Below, piece by piece: positions 33,891-44,603 of a stretch of 64,000 nt of DNA. The notes beneath the pieces were generated by a model. That model saw only the letters and a program-made list of their open reading frames with translations, was not told where the DNA came from and did no database searches. How positions within the stretch are numbered: the first letter of the stretch is position 1; every line of letters begins with the position of its first letter. The DNA is from Marichromatium bheemlicum (GTDB lineage: Bacteria > Pseudomonadota > Gammaproteobacteria > Chromatiales > Chromatiaceae): positions 62,001 to 126,000 of the forward strand of contig NZ_JAAXKX010000001.1 in NCBI RefSeq assembly GCF_012276755.1, written 5' to 3'. The translations under genes were made by a program, and so were the position numbers.

Positions 33891-34579
33891 CAGTTGGTCG
33901 TCGGCGTCAGGTCACCCTCGACCCCGGCGGTCTGCTCCAGGATCAGCCGCATCGAGTCGTTCATCGCGGTGAGTTCGTCGCTCATTACCTGCATCTCGGC
34001 GAGCACCAGGTCGATGGCATTGAGCTCGTAGTACTCGGCGATGATCTCCTTCTTGTTCTCGATGTCCTGCACCAGCATCTCCGAGTCGGTGGCCTGATCG
34101 AGGATCAGGCTGCGCAACTCGATCACCTGGTCGACCTTGTCCTGCCAGTTCTTGGCCAGCTTCTGCAGCCCCGGATTGGTGCGAGCGCGCTCGATCACCG
34201 AGTCGCGCTTGGCGGTCCACTCGTCGATCAGACGCTGCAGCTCGTTCCAGATCTCCGAGTCCTTGTTGAGGCTCTCGTTGACATCACGTGCCACGTCGAG
34301 CATCTCGTCGAGCGCCGCCATGCCACTGTCCTGGGAGTTGGCCTGCGCCATCGCCGCGCGGAAGCCGTCGACCGCATCCTGCAACCTGACGGCCGACTGC
34401 TGCACGCCCTCGACCAAGACCCTTGGCCCGGCCTGCTCCCGCTGCCCCTCGGGCGTGAATACCGCCCCGCTCATCTCCTTGGCCGCCTCGAGCAGCCGCT
34501 CTCCGTCGATCCCCTCGGCCTGCGCCTGGGTGAGACCGAACAGCGAACCCAGACAGACCGCAATTGTCAGTTTGCGCAC
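33890..34579 (-). CDS. Exported helical protein, unknown function
   Basis: A 229-residue protein with a signal peptide (MRKLTIAVCLGSLFGLTQAQA). The mature part is helical with many heptads (WNELQRLIDEWTAKRDSVIE, KVDQVIELRSLILDQAT, LVLAEMQVMSDELTAMND). It starts with GTG 34579 behind AGGAAG. It resembles the next two upstream proteins in size, signal peptide and coiled-coil style, so the group may be distant paralogues, though sequence identity by eye is low. A periplasmic location is inferred. Confidence 0.63.
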   Translation of the reverse strand: MRKLTIAVCLGSLFGLTQAQAEGIDGERLLEAAKEMSGAVFTPEGQREQAGPRVLVEGVQQSAVRLQDAVDGFRAAMAQANSQDSGMAALDEMLDVARDVNESLNKDSEIWNELQRLIDEWTAKRDSVIERARTNPGLQKLAKNWQDKVDQVIELRSLILDQATDSEMLVQDIENKKEIIAEYYELNAIDLVLAEMQVMSDELTAMNDSMRLILEQTAGVEGDLTPTTN

Positions 34580-34622
34580 CGCATCTTCCTCATGTTGTGG
34601 TTTGACCGTCGCCTCGACGGTG

Positions 34623-35249
34623 TCAGTTGGTCACCGGGATCTCGACATCGCCGACCTGGTATTCGAGGACCTCACCGAGGGTGTGGCTCATGTTGTCGAG
34701 GTGCGCCTGCACGCTCTCCAGACTGCCGATGAGTTCGGTGATCTTACCGATCCGGATGGAGAGCTCGATGTCACGCTTGAGGGTGGTGAACTGCGCCAGC
34801 TGCAGGGTGATCTCCCCCTCCTTGCGCGAGATCGATTGCTGCAGCTCGTCGAAGCGCTCGGCCTGGGACTTGAGGATCTCCAGGTTGCGGTCGCGATTGG
34901 GGCTCGGCTCCATCTTCTCCACCGTCTTCAGGGTCTGGCGGATCTCGATGCGCGCATCGTTGAGTGCGTTCATGAAGGCCCCGTTGAGCGCCAGCTGGTC
35001 GATGGCGGTCAGCGCCTGATTCTCGATCGCCTCGATCGCCTCGAGCACCTCGCTGGTGCGCGAGGCAGCGTTCTCATCGGTGATCTCGCGGATCACCATG
35101 AGCGCATCGTTCACCCCCTGTTGCACCGTCGAGGTCGCCTCCTTCATGGCGGCCTCGGCCTGTTTGAGTTCCTCGCGGGTCGAGTCTGAGGCATTGGCCG
35201 CCACCGGCAGTGCCAGCGCGAGCAGCGCGGCGATGAGTCCTCGATTCAT
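34623..35249 (-). CDS. Exported coiled-coil protein, unknown function
   Basis: A 208-residue protein with a signal peptide (MNRGLIAALLALALPVAANA) and a long amphipathic helical region (EELKQAEAAMKEATSTVQQG, EAIEAIENQALTAIDQL, RDRNLEILKSQAERFDELQQ, ESVQAHLDNMSHTLGEVLEY). ATG 35249 was preferred because it starts right at the signal peptide; the frame is open 12 codons further. Gaps of 45 bp upstream and 43 bp downstream are the widest in this part of the operon. No family was recognised. Confidence 0.62.
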   Translation of the reverse strand: MNRGLIAALLALALPVAANASDSTREELKQAEAAMKEATSTVQQGVNDALMVIREITDENAASRTSEVLEAIEAIENQALTAIDQLALNGAFMNALNDARIEIRQTLKTVEKMEPSPNRDRNLEILKSQAERFDELQQSISRKEGEITLQLAQFTTLKRDIELSIRIGKITELIGSLESVQAHLDNMSHTLGEVLEYQVGDVEIPVTN

Positions 35250-35294
35250 AACGGTTGGTCTCTCCATCCAGGATGCGCCGTGCACCGCGCCCGA

Positions 35295-35945
35295 TTAGAA
35301 GTCAGCGCCTGTACACAGATTTTGGTATTCCCCGAGGGCGGTCCCGAGCCGCTGGCGCAGATCGACCACACCCTCGAGATCGATCGCCAGCTGCATCACC
35401 TGTTCGGAGAGGTCATTGAGGGCATCGATCCGCTGGGTAATGCCGAGTAGCCCGTAGCCGTGCTCCCCCCGTGCGATCGCCGCTTGCTTCTCGGCCTCGG
35501 CATCGAGGATGCGCTCACTCACACAATCGCCGAGCTGGGTGACGCGCGTGAATGCCGGCTCGAGCGCGATCTCTTCCACATCGCGCTGCAGCGCTTCGAG
35601 ACGGTCGCGGTCGTCCTCCCCGCAGCCCTCGCGCAGCAACCTCTGGCGCAACTCGGTGACCGATGCGCTGAGACGCTCGACCACGACCTGTTTCTTCGGC
35701 AACACTGCGACCAGGGCCGCCTGCTCATCACGCAAGTCCTGCAGCGAGAGCTGGCAACGCTCGACCGGCGCCGAGGATGACACCGGGACGGTCGGCAGCG
35801 ACGGGCGCGCAGGCACCACCTCGGCGGCGCGCAGCTGCGCTTCGATGAGACGGAGTTCGGTATCGATCTCCTCGAGGGTCATGGTCGCGGCGGCATCGGC
35901 GGCGACGAGACAGAGCGGCAACAACAACGCTCGGATTGGCTTCAC
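35295..35945 (-). CDS. Exported coiled-coil protein, unknown function
   Basis: A 216-residue protein with a signal peptide (MKPIRALLLPLCLVAADAAA), coiled-coil stretches (LEEIDTELRLIEAQLRAAE; VVERLSASVTELRQRLLREG; DRLEALQRDVEEIALE) and four Cys in the mature part (ERCQLS, REGCGE, LGDCVS, NLCTG). It starts with GTG 35945, 4 bp after the protease stop. By position it could be a partner or substrate of the protease. Confidence 0.62.
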   Translation of the reverse strand: MKPIRALLLPLCLVAADAAATMTLEEIDTELRLIEAQLRAAEVVPARPSLPTVPVSSSAPVERCQLSLQDLRDEQAALVAVLPKKQVVVERLSASVTELRQRLLREGCGEDDRDRLEALQRDVEEIALEPAFTRVTQLGDCVSERILDAEAEKQAAIARGEHGYGLLGITQRIDALNDLSEQVMQLAIDLEGVVDLRQRLGTALGEYQNLCTGADF

Positions 35946-35949
35946 GCGA

Positions 35950-36624
35950 TCACCTGCACGATTCGATCAGGGATAGGAACATGGAGTCGAACTCGGTGGC
36001 GATGGCGGTGTGCGCCGCCCCATCGGTCTCGAAGGCCGAGATCACACCGACGAGTTCGGGCACCGCCCCAGCACCGGCACGCAGCACCGCCGCGCCGGAA
36101 TCGCCAGGGGCGATAGGACAGTCGAGGGTAAAGACGAAGCCGACCTGGTCGATGACCCGGCAGCGCGACGGTTGCGAGCGGCCTCGCCTCGGGATCAACA
36201 GGGTCTCCCCGACAGAGACCCCGGTGCCGATTGTCAGTGGTGCCGGCATCGGTTCGGCGAGCGGGCGGACGAGGCGCAACAGCGCCAGATCGACGCCAAT
36301 GGCCTCGAGACTGGCCTGCTGGGCGGAGAACTCGGGGTGGCGCTGCACGACGCGCACCGCCACCGACTCCCCCGCGACGGTGCGAAAGGAGAGCGTGTGC
36401 GCCGGTAGTGGTCGGGCACGGCGATCCTGCAGGCAGTGCGCCGCAGTCAGCACCAGCTCGGCGGTGAGGCAGGTGGCCAGACAACGCTCGCCGGAGACGG
36501 CCCAGACCTCGCCGAGGCGTTCCTGCACTGCGGCGGGGAAACGCCCGGGGGCGGCCGTCGTGGCGCCCACCTGCAGCACGCCCGTCACCACCGCCAACCC
36601 GACTACCGACCACGTCCTGATCAC
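35950..36624 (-). CDS. Exported trypsin-like serine protease
   Basis: A 224-residue chymotrypsin-fold peptidase with a signal peptide (about 1-24). The catalytic triad is complete: His63 in VLTAAHCLQD, Asp112 in GVDLALLRL and Ser176 in APGDSGAAVL. Cys48/Cys64 flank the His loop as in trypsins, and C155/C169 flank the Ser loop. No PDZ domain is present, unlike DegP. GTG 36624 starts 9 bp after the lipoprotein gene. An intact protease inside a structural operon suggests processing or quality control of the exported operon proteins. Confidence 0.85.
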   Translation of the reverse strand: MIRTWSVVGLAVVTGVLQVGATTAAPGRFPAAVQERLGEVWAVSGERCLATCLTAELVLTAAHCLQDRRARPLPAHTLSFRTVAGESVAVRVVQRHPEFSAQQASLEAIGVDLALLRLVRPLAEPMPAPLTIGTGVSVGETLLIPRRGRSQPSRCRVIDQVGFVFTLDCPIAPGDSGAAVLRAGAGAVPELVGVISAFETDGAAHTAIATEFDSMFLSLIESCR

Positions 36625-36633
36625 GCGGGGCGC

Positions 36634-37578
36634 TCAGAGCAGCAAGGCGTTGATGTCCTCGATCCCGTCATCGACCGCCTCACGGTGTGCAAGCTGCAGT
36701 GCCTCGAGTTCGGCGGCATTTTTGGCCACACCCTCGACGCTGTTCTCACCGCGCCGATCGCGCCGTGTCAGGCTGATCGAGGAGACCTGGGCGGTCGGCC
36801 GGGAGACGGCGAACTGCGGTTTGCGCACCACCGGGCGATAGGCCTCGGCACGCGCGATATAGGCATCGGCGTCCTCGGCACCGGAGCGCTGCAGGGCGTT
36901 GACATAGATGTTCGTGCGCTTGGTCAAACCGGCCGAGACACTGTCGATCAACTGGTTGTCCTCGCGCGTCGCACGCTTCACTGCGGCGAGTCGCGCCCGT
37001 GCCTCGTCCTTGCTGATCTGGCCCTTGCGGACCGCCGTGGCGATGGACTTGAGCGAGCGCATGCGGCATTGGTTGAGCTTGGCGACGGCCCCGACCAGAC
37101 GGTCGCTGCGCTGGCGATCGCCCCGCGCATCGGTGAACACCGCGCGACGCAGCGCACTGGTGCCCTCGGCACGCTCCTGCAGGTCGGTGTAATAGCCGAT
37201 GGTGGCGCCGGCCAGCGCCCCGGTGAGCGCCCCGATGAGCAGACCACGCAGCCGGTTGTTACGATCGATCGCGGCCCCGCCGGCGGCACCGGCGCTGGCC
37301 CCGATCGCGGCCCACTTGGCGATCTCGCGACGCTGCACCTCGCGCACCTCGACGAAGGGCTCGCGCAGCGTGGCACAGGGGTCCGGGGTGGAGACGTCGA
37401 TGTAACGCCCACGCGCATCCTCGAAGACCTGCATGCCGGCGGCCAGGGGATTGCCACCCGTCGTGGCGCAGCCACTCAGCCCCAGTGAGGCGGTCAACAG
37501 CGCGACGACGAAGATCAATAGTGCACGCCAGCGGCGAGCGAAGAGGGCATTGGGGGTGGGTTCGGGCGTCACATCCAT
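36634..37578 (-). CDS. Glycine-zipper lipoprotein, first gene of the envelope operon
   Basis: A 314-residue lipoprotein. After a 17-residue basic start comes a hydrophobic segment ending in the lipobox LGLSGC (Cys about 37). A glycine-zipper segment (about 90-135, IGASAGAAGGAAIDRNN and LIGALTGALAGATIGYY) typical of membrane-inserting outer-membrane lipoproteins follows. The rest is a charged helical domain (KSIATAVRKGQISKDEARARL). ATG 37578 has a GGAAG-like site upstream. A TTGACA-N18-GAGAAT promoter lies about 120 bp upstream. The preceding gene on the strand, a TlpA-like protein, ends 183 bp away, so the operon probably starts here. Confidence 0.72.
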   Translation of the reverse strand: MDVTPEPTPNALFARRWRALLIFVVALLTASLGLSGCATTGGNPLAAGMQVFEDARGRYIDVSTPDPCATLREPFVEVREVQRREIAKWAAIGASAGAAGGAAIDRNNRLRGLLIGALTGALAGATIGYYTDLQERAEGTSALRRAVFTDARGDRQRSDRLVGAVAKLNQCRMRSLKSIATAVRKGQISKDEARARLAAVKRATREDNQLIDSVSAGLTKRTNIYVNALQRSGAEDADAYIARAEAYRPVVRKPQFAVSRPTAQVSSISLTRRDRRGENSVEGVAKNAAELEALQLAHREAVDDGIEDINALLL

Positions 37579-37694
37579 TTGGCTTCCACTCCATTGGATC
37601 CTGAAGCAGGAGCGTCGCTGGTCGACGTCCTGCGCGGAGCGCGTGCCCGTCTGTGACGACCGGGGTCGAGCTTCAAGCAACACGCAATGTGCGC

Positions 37695-37724
37695 ATTCTC
37701 ATCCCCGATGATTCCAGCTGTCAA
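37695..37724 (-). promoter_or_regulatory. Candidate sigma-70 promoter of the 17-gene envelope operon
   Basis: On the minus strand a consensus TTGACA (37724-37719) is followed after 18 bp by GAGAAT (37700-37695). Transcription would start near 37688 and give a leader of about 110 nt before the first gene. The minus-35 is perfect; the minus-10 matches 4 of 6. Confidence 0.5.
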
Positions 37725-37761
37725 CCCACCACGCGCGCCACCGGGACGTTCACAACAGGCC

Positions 37762-38277
37762 TCAGGGCGTGGTCAAGGCCCGCACCTGATCGAGCACCTC
37801 GGGGTCATCCCAGGCGAGATCCCCGAGGACGTCGAACACCAGCCGACCATCGCGGTCGACCACATAGGAGGTCGGCAACCCACGCACCCCGTAGTCGAGT
37901 GTCACCGCCGAGGCGGGATCGACGAGCAATGGGAAGTCGAGCCCGAGACGCGCGCCGAACTCGGCGATGGTGGCGGCGTCCTCGTCGACGTTGATGGCGA
38001 GGATCTCCACCCCGTCGGCGGCCAACGCCTCGTAGGCACGCTGCATCGAGGGCATCTCGTCGCGACAGGGCGGGCACCAGGTCGCCCAGAAGTTGAGGAT
38101 CACCACCCGCCCCCGGTAATCGGCCAGCGCCACCGGCGCGCCACCACTGCTCTGCAGCGTGAAGCCTGGCGCCGGCTGCGGTGCTGGGAGGGGGGCCAGC
38201 GTCTCGGCCTGGAGCGGCCCGGCCAGGATCGATGACAGCAACAGCAGCAGGGCAAGCACGGAATGGGGCTGGGGCAT
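37762..38277 (-). CDS. TlpA/ResA-type periplasmic thioredoxin-like protein
   Basis: A 171-residue exported protein with signal peptide (about 1-24) and a thioredoxin fold of the TlpA/ResA group: VVILNFWATWCPPCRDEMPS with the redox pair C68-C71, then NVDEDAATIAEF and the cis-Pro segment VRGLPTSYVVDRDG. Family role: a membrane-side or periplasmic disulphide reductant, often for cytochrome c maturation. It may stand alone. The envelope operon begins 183 bp downstream on the same strand and contains several Cys-bearing exported proteins, which could be clients. Confidence 0.85.
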   Translation of the reverse strand: MPQPHSVLALLLLLSSILAGPLQAETLAPLPAPQPAPGFTLQSSGGAPVALADYRGRVVILNFWATWCPPCRDEMPSMQRAYEALAADGVEILAINVDEDAATIAEFGARLGLDFPLLVDPASAVTLDYGVRGLPTSYVVDRDGRLVFDVLGDLAWDDPEVLDQVRALTTP

Positions 38278-38473
38278 GGCAGGGACTCCGGGGTCGGGAA
38301 CGGGTTAGAGGCGGGAGGGGCTCGGCGGATCGTGTCTTGCATCGACCTGCACGACGGGTAGGATCTGACCCGAGGGGCGATCTGCGGTGACGACCGCACC
38401 GTCGTCGACCAAGGATAGCACCTCCCCCCTTTACCACCGCATCCATGCCACCAACACCATCGGGACAGCCACC

Positions 38474-39805
38474 ATGCCGGCCAAGACAGGCTTCGTCACG
38501 CGACTGGACCAGCTCTTGTGGAGCACGGCGGACAACCGCCCACGCTGGCAGCGTTCCCTGCTCGGGTTCGCCCGTCTGCTCCACGCCCTCGCCCGCGACC
38601 TCACCGCGGGCAACCTCAGGCTCCACGCCATGGGACTGGTCTACACCACCCTGCTCTCGCTGGTGCCGCTGCTCGCGGTGAGCTTCTCGGTGCTCAAGGG
38701 CTTCGGCGTCCACAATCAACTCGAACCCCTGTTGCAGAACGCCCTGGCGCCACTCGGCGAGTCGGGACAGGAGATCAACACCCGTCTGATCGAGTTCGTC
38801 GACCGAATGCAGGTCGGGGTGCTCGGCTCGGTCGGCCTGGCACTCCTACTCTATACCGTGATCTCGCTGATCCAGAAGATTGAGCAGGCGTTCAACTACA
38901 CCTGGCGGGTCGAGCACCCACGCCCCTTCACCCAGCGCTTCACCCAGTACATGAGCGTGCTGCTGGTCGGTCCAGTGCTGTTCTTCTCGGCACTCGGGCT
39001 CTCGGCCTCGCTCGGCGACAACGTCTATATACGCTCGCTGATGGCGGTCGCCCCGTTCGGGGTCCTGCTCGAACTCGCCCGCGTGCTCGCCCCCTATCTG
39101 TTGATCTCGCTGACCTTCGCCTTCTTCTACGTGTTCGTGCCCAATGCCCGGGTGCGCATCCCCTCGGCACTGGTCGGGGCGCTGGCCGCGGGGCTGTTGT
39201 GGGAGGGTGCGGGACTCCTGTTCTCGACCTTCATCGGCGGTTCCACCCGCTATACCGCGATCTACTCCAGCCTGGCGATCCTCATCCTGCTGATGATCTG
39301 GATCTATGTCGCCTGGCTGATCCTGTTGGTCGGGGCGAGCATCGCCTTCTATCACCAGCACCCGCACTATCTCGATGGTCGCTCGCGCGAACCGCGCCTG
39401 AGCAACCGGCTGCGCGAACGCCTGACCCTGCAGCTGGCCAGCCGCATCGCCGGCGCCCACCATCGCGGCCAACCCGCACCCAGCCAGGAAGTGCTGGCGA
39501 CCAGCCTGGGGATGGCCGAGCAGGCACTCGATCAGCCGCTACAGCTACTCGAACAGAGCGAGGTGGTGGTCGCCACCGAGGGCGGTGGCTTGGTCCCCGC
39601 GCAGGCACCGGAACGGATCGGTCTTGCCTGGCTGCTCGAGCGCATCCGTACCTTCGAGGAGGAGAGCGATGGCTATCGCGCACGCCCGGCCGATACCGCC
39701 CTGAACGCGCTCGAATCACGGCTCGATGACAACCGCACCCAGCTGCTCGAGGGACTCAGCCTGGCCGACCTGATCGAGGAGACCGAGTCCCCGACATCGA
39801 CCTGA
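38474..39805 (+). CDS. YihY/BrkB-family membrane protein
   Basis: A 443-residue inner-membrane protein. It contains the family core LTAGNLRLHAMGLVYTTLLSLVPLLAVSFS followed by about six helices (for example VLGSVGLALLLYTVISLIQK, PSALVGALAAGLLWEGAGLL, ILILLMIWIYVAWLILLVGA), and a cytoplasmic C-terminal tail of about 130 residues resembling a winged helix (PSQEVLATSLGMAEQALDQPLQLLEQSEVV). The family was once called RNase BN but that activity belongs to another gene; its role is not settled. ATG 38474 was chosen over a GTG 29 codons earlier. It converges with a histidine kinase 4 bp away. Confidence 0.85.
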   Translation: MPAKTGFVTRLDQLLWSTADNRPRWQRSLLGFARLLHALARDLTAGNLRLHAMGLVYTTLLSLVPLLAVSFSVLKGFGVHNQLEPLLQNALAPLGESGQEINTRLIEFVDRMQVGVLGSVGLALLLYTVISLIQKIEQAFNYTWRVEHPRPFTQRFTQYMSVLLVGPVLFFSALGLSASLGDNVYIRSLMAVAPFGVLLELARVLAPYLLISLTFAFFYVFVPNARVRIPSALVGALAAGLLWEGAGLLFSTFIGGSTRYTAIYSSLAILILLMIWIYVAWLILLVGASIAFYHQHPHYLDGRSREPRLSNRLRERLTLQLASRIAGAHHRGQPAPSQEVLATSLGMAEQALDQPLQLLEQSEVVVATEGGGLVPAQAPERIGLAWLLERIRTFEEESDGYRARPADTALNALESRLDDNRTQLLEGLSLADLIEETESPTST

Positions 39806-39809
39806 ACCC

Positions 39810-42686
<2,877 letters not shown>

Positions 42687-42766
42687 GGGTGCCTCCCACC
42701 GACGCAGAGGGGGATGCGCGCACGCCGAGGACGCCTGGACGACGAACGCCCGTAGCCGTCAGGTTA

Positions 42767-43285
42767 CTATATTCGATCGTCGGCGGGTCCGCTCCCGCCC
42801 AGCGGCGCAGTCTGCCGATAACACGTCTCGGCCGCAGCAACCCGCCCGGCCAGGAAGGAACACGCCGGATCGACCCGGGCACCTCCACTGGCCATCGCCG
42901 TCCGCCCGAGTAGCATCCGAAACAGCATCGACTCGCGATTGGTCAGGGTCAGCTCGATCGGCCACTCGCGCCCCGCCACCTGAAGCAGGGTGGAGACGAC
43001 ATAGCGTTCCTCGCGATGCCCCCCCGAGTCACTCACCCGACGCCGATCGATGACCTCGGCCTCGGCATGGACCACGAGGTCAGGGCAGTGCTGCAACGGA
43101 TGGATGCCGAAGCGTACATAGGGGGCACCGGCGCGCGTGAAGGGGTCGACATAGAAGGCGTGCAGCGCCGAGGTGCGCGCCCCGGTATCGACCTTCGCCT
43201 TGATCAGCGGCAACCCAAGTTCGGGCAACGCCAGCCACTCGCGCCAGCCCAGCAACAACGGTGTGGATTCGCAGGCACTATGCAT
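42767..43285 (-). CDS. RimK-associated-type ATP-dependent zinc protease family protein
   Basis: A 172-residue protein of the small aspartic-protease-like family often encoded beside rimK and annotated as ATP-dependent zinc protease. Visible marks: LGWREWLALPELGLPLIKAKVDTGARTSALHA, then ERYVVSTLLQVAGREWPIELTLTNRESM and FRMLLGRTAM. The VDTGA motif resembles the active-site DTGA of retropepsin-like enzymes. The ATG at 43285 is 4 bp after the LysR stop, so the two genes are cotranscribed. No rimK is adjacent. Confidence 0.82.
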   Translation of the reverse strand: MHSACESTPLLLGWREWLALPELGLPLIKAKVDTGARTSALHAFYVDPFTRAGAPYVRFGIHPLQHCPDLVVHAEAEVIDRRRVSDSGGHREERYVVSTLLQVAGREWPIELTLTNRESMLFRMLLGRTAMASGGARVDPACSFLAGRVAAAETCYRQTAPLGGSGPADDRI

Positions 43286-43289
43286 GGTG

Positions 43290-44228
43290 TCACGTCCAAG
43301 GGGCCCCGGGCGGGGAGACAGATTCAGGTTCGGACGGCGCACCCCGGGTAGGGCTCGTGTGCCCCGGTGGGCATCGCGGGGACGCCGCATCCCCGGTCTC
43401 GCGCAGCAGCGCGACCGCCGTATCGACCGGATCGCGATCGATCGCGCCATCACGGACGGCCAGATGCGGATGCAACGAGAAGGTCGGCGCCCCGTCGACC
43501 ACCGCCAGCCGCCCCTCCTCGACCGCTTGTGCCACCCACGGCCAAGGCAGATAGGCCGCGCCGCCGAGCACCTCCAGCAACTCCAGCGCCACCCGCCCCT
43601 GATCGACCCGCATCCGGCTGGCCATGTCGACCGCCAGTCGCTCGGCGTGCAGCGTCAGGAACCGTGTCCCCCAGTCGACCAGGATATAGCCCTCACCGAG
43701 CGCCTGTTCCAGGGCAAGACCCGATTCGCGACTGACCAGGACCAGCTCGATGCGCGCCAGCGGCTCGCTCGGGCAACAGCGCGACTCGACCGGCTCGCCG
43801 AGCAGCGCAAGATCCAGGGTGGCGTCGGCCAGGCGTTGCAACAACGAGGCCGCTGGCAGCAGCTCGAGGCGCAATTCCACCCAGGGCAGCGCCTGGCGCA
43901 GCGCGGCGACCCGCTCACGCACCCCCAACGACCACAGGTCCGGGGCACAGCCGAGGGCGAGGGTATGACGCTGCTCGCCGACGAGTTCGGCGCGCGCCCG
44001 CGCCCAGGTGCGAACGATACGTTCGGCGTGCTGCAGCAGGCGCTGACCCGACTCGGTGAGACGGATATCCCCCCGCCGCCGCTCGAACAGCACCACCCCG
44101 AGCACCGATTCGAGCAACTTCACCCGCGCACTCACCGCCGACTGGCTGACGCAAAGTGCACCGGCGGCACGACCGAAATGACGATGACGGGCGACCTCGA
44201 TGAAGGTCTTGAGCAGGGCGATATCCAA
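43290..44228 (-). CDS. LysR-family transcriptional regulator (HdfR-like)
   Basis: A 312-residue LTTR. The winged helix-turn-helix is at the N-terminus (MDIALLKTFIEVARHRHFGRAA, LCVSQSAVSARVKLLESVLG, LFERRRGDIRLTESG), followed by a linker helix and a two-lobed effector-binding domain (about 90-285). The N-terminal pattern is closest to HdfR-type regulators. It is cotranscribed with a small protease-like gene; no divergent target gene is next to it because a repeat element and msrB lie upstream. Effector unknown. The last 30 residues are Pro/Ser-rich and probably disordered. Confidence 0.87.
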   Translation of the reverse strand: MDIALLKTFIEVARHRHFGRAAGALCVSQSAVSARVKLLESVLGVVLFERRRGDIRLTESGQRLLQHAERIVRTWARARAELVGEQRHTLALGCAPDLWSLGVRERVAALRQALPWVELRLELLPAASLLQRLADATLDLALLGEPVESRCCPSEPLARIELVLVSRESGLALEQALGEGYILVDWGTRFLTLHAERLAVDMASRMRVDQGRVALELLEVLGGAAYLPWPWVAQAVEEGRLAVVDGAPTFSLHPHLAVRDGAIDRDPVDTAVALLRETGDAASPRCPPGHTSPTRGAPSEPESVSPPGAPWT

Positions 44229-44294
44229 GGGTTCGACTCGATTGCAGGGACACGATCGACACCGACACGGCCGAGACCGACGCGGCGTTCGGGA

Positions 44295-44314
44295 GGATTG
44301 AACCGCAAAGCCGC
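44295..44314. repeat. Extra partial left arm of the dispersed element
   Basis: Twenty bases, GGATTGAACCGCAAAGCCGC, match 19 of 20 bases of the left arm of copy 1 (15551-15570). It lies 18 bp before the complete copy 2 and suggests a tandem or nested insertion, or a remnant of an earlier copy. Confidence 0.8.
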
Positions 44315-44332
44315 GCGCGACGCCAGCGACCA

Positions 44333-44559
44333 GGGGATTGAACCGCCAAGACGCGAAGGGCGCAAAGGAGAAAAGAGCCTCCAGTGGTCAGCCTCCAGGC
44401 GCCAGTGGCTGGCTACCCTCGAACACTGGCGCCCAAGACCTGCGCCACGGATGTGGGCAAGCAGCCTGCCTCAAGGACGCACTCCCACTGGCTGCTGGAG
44501 ACTGGACGCTTACAACTTGAGCCTCTTTGCGCCCTTCGCGTCTTGGCGGTTCAATCCCC
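44333..44559. repeat. Dispersed inverted-repeat element, copy 2
   Basis: A 227-bp element whose left arm (44333-44370) and right arm (44522-44559) are inverted repeats matching at 36 of 38 positions. The interior begins GAGCCTCCAGTGGTCAGCCT, homologous to copy 1 (GAGCCTCCAGCGGTCAGCCT), and again shows degenerate 7-mers. A tandem 7-mer (CTGGCGG-like) follows on the right at 44560-44587. It is not coding. Confidence 0.87.
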
Positions 44560-44603
44560 GGCTGGCGGCTGGCGGCTGGCGGCTGGGGACCGATGGCTGA
44601 CCG

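Larger units (their letters stand above)
44229..44603. other. Intergenic region lysR - msrB filled by repeats
   Basis: A 375-bp stretch occupied by the partial arm (44295-44314), the complete element (44333-44559) and the 7-mer run (44560-44587). The lysR promoter must lie in the remaining bases close to 44229-44294 or inside the element. Nothing else was seen. Confidence 0.7.

Noticed and set aside
22616-37578. Assignment of the envelope operon to the Zorya defence system because of its MotA/ExbB-like channel.
   Set aside because: There is no ZorB-type OmpA domain, no ZorC, and no helicase or nuclease gene; nearly all products are exported or membrane proteins.
22616-37578. Assignment to VWA-MoxR-type ternary conflict systems, which also combine VWA, trypsin and FGE-like domains.
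   Set aside because: No MoxR ATPase is present and the VWA, protease and SUMF proteins here all carry export signals, whereas those systems are cytoplasmic.
22616-37578. Assignment to the type IX secretion or Tol-Pal systems.
   Set aside because: Only the domain types (SUMF, TolQ/TolR-like) recur; no SprA, PorV, PorT, TolB or Pal homologue was seen.
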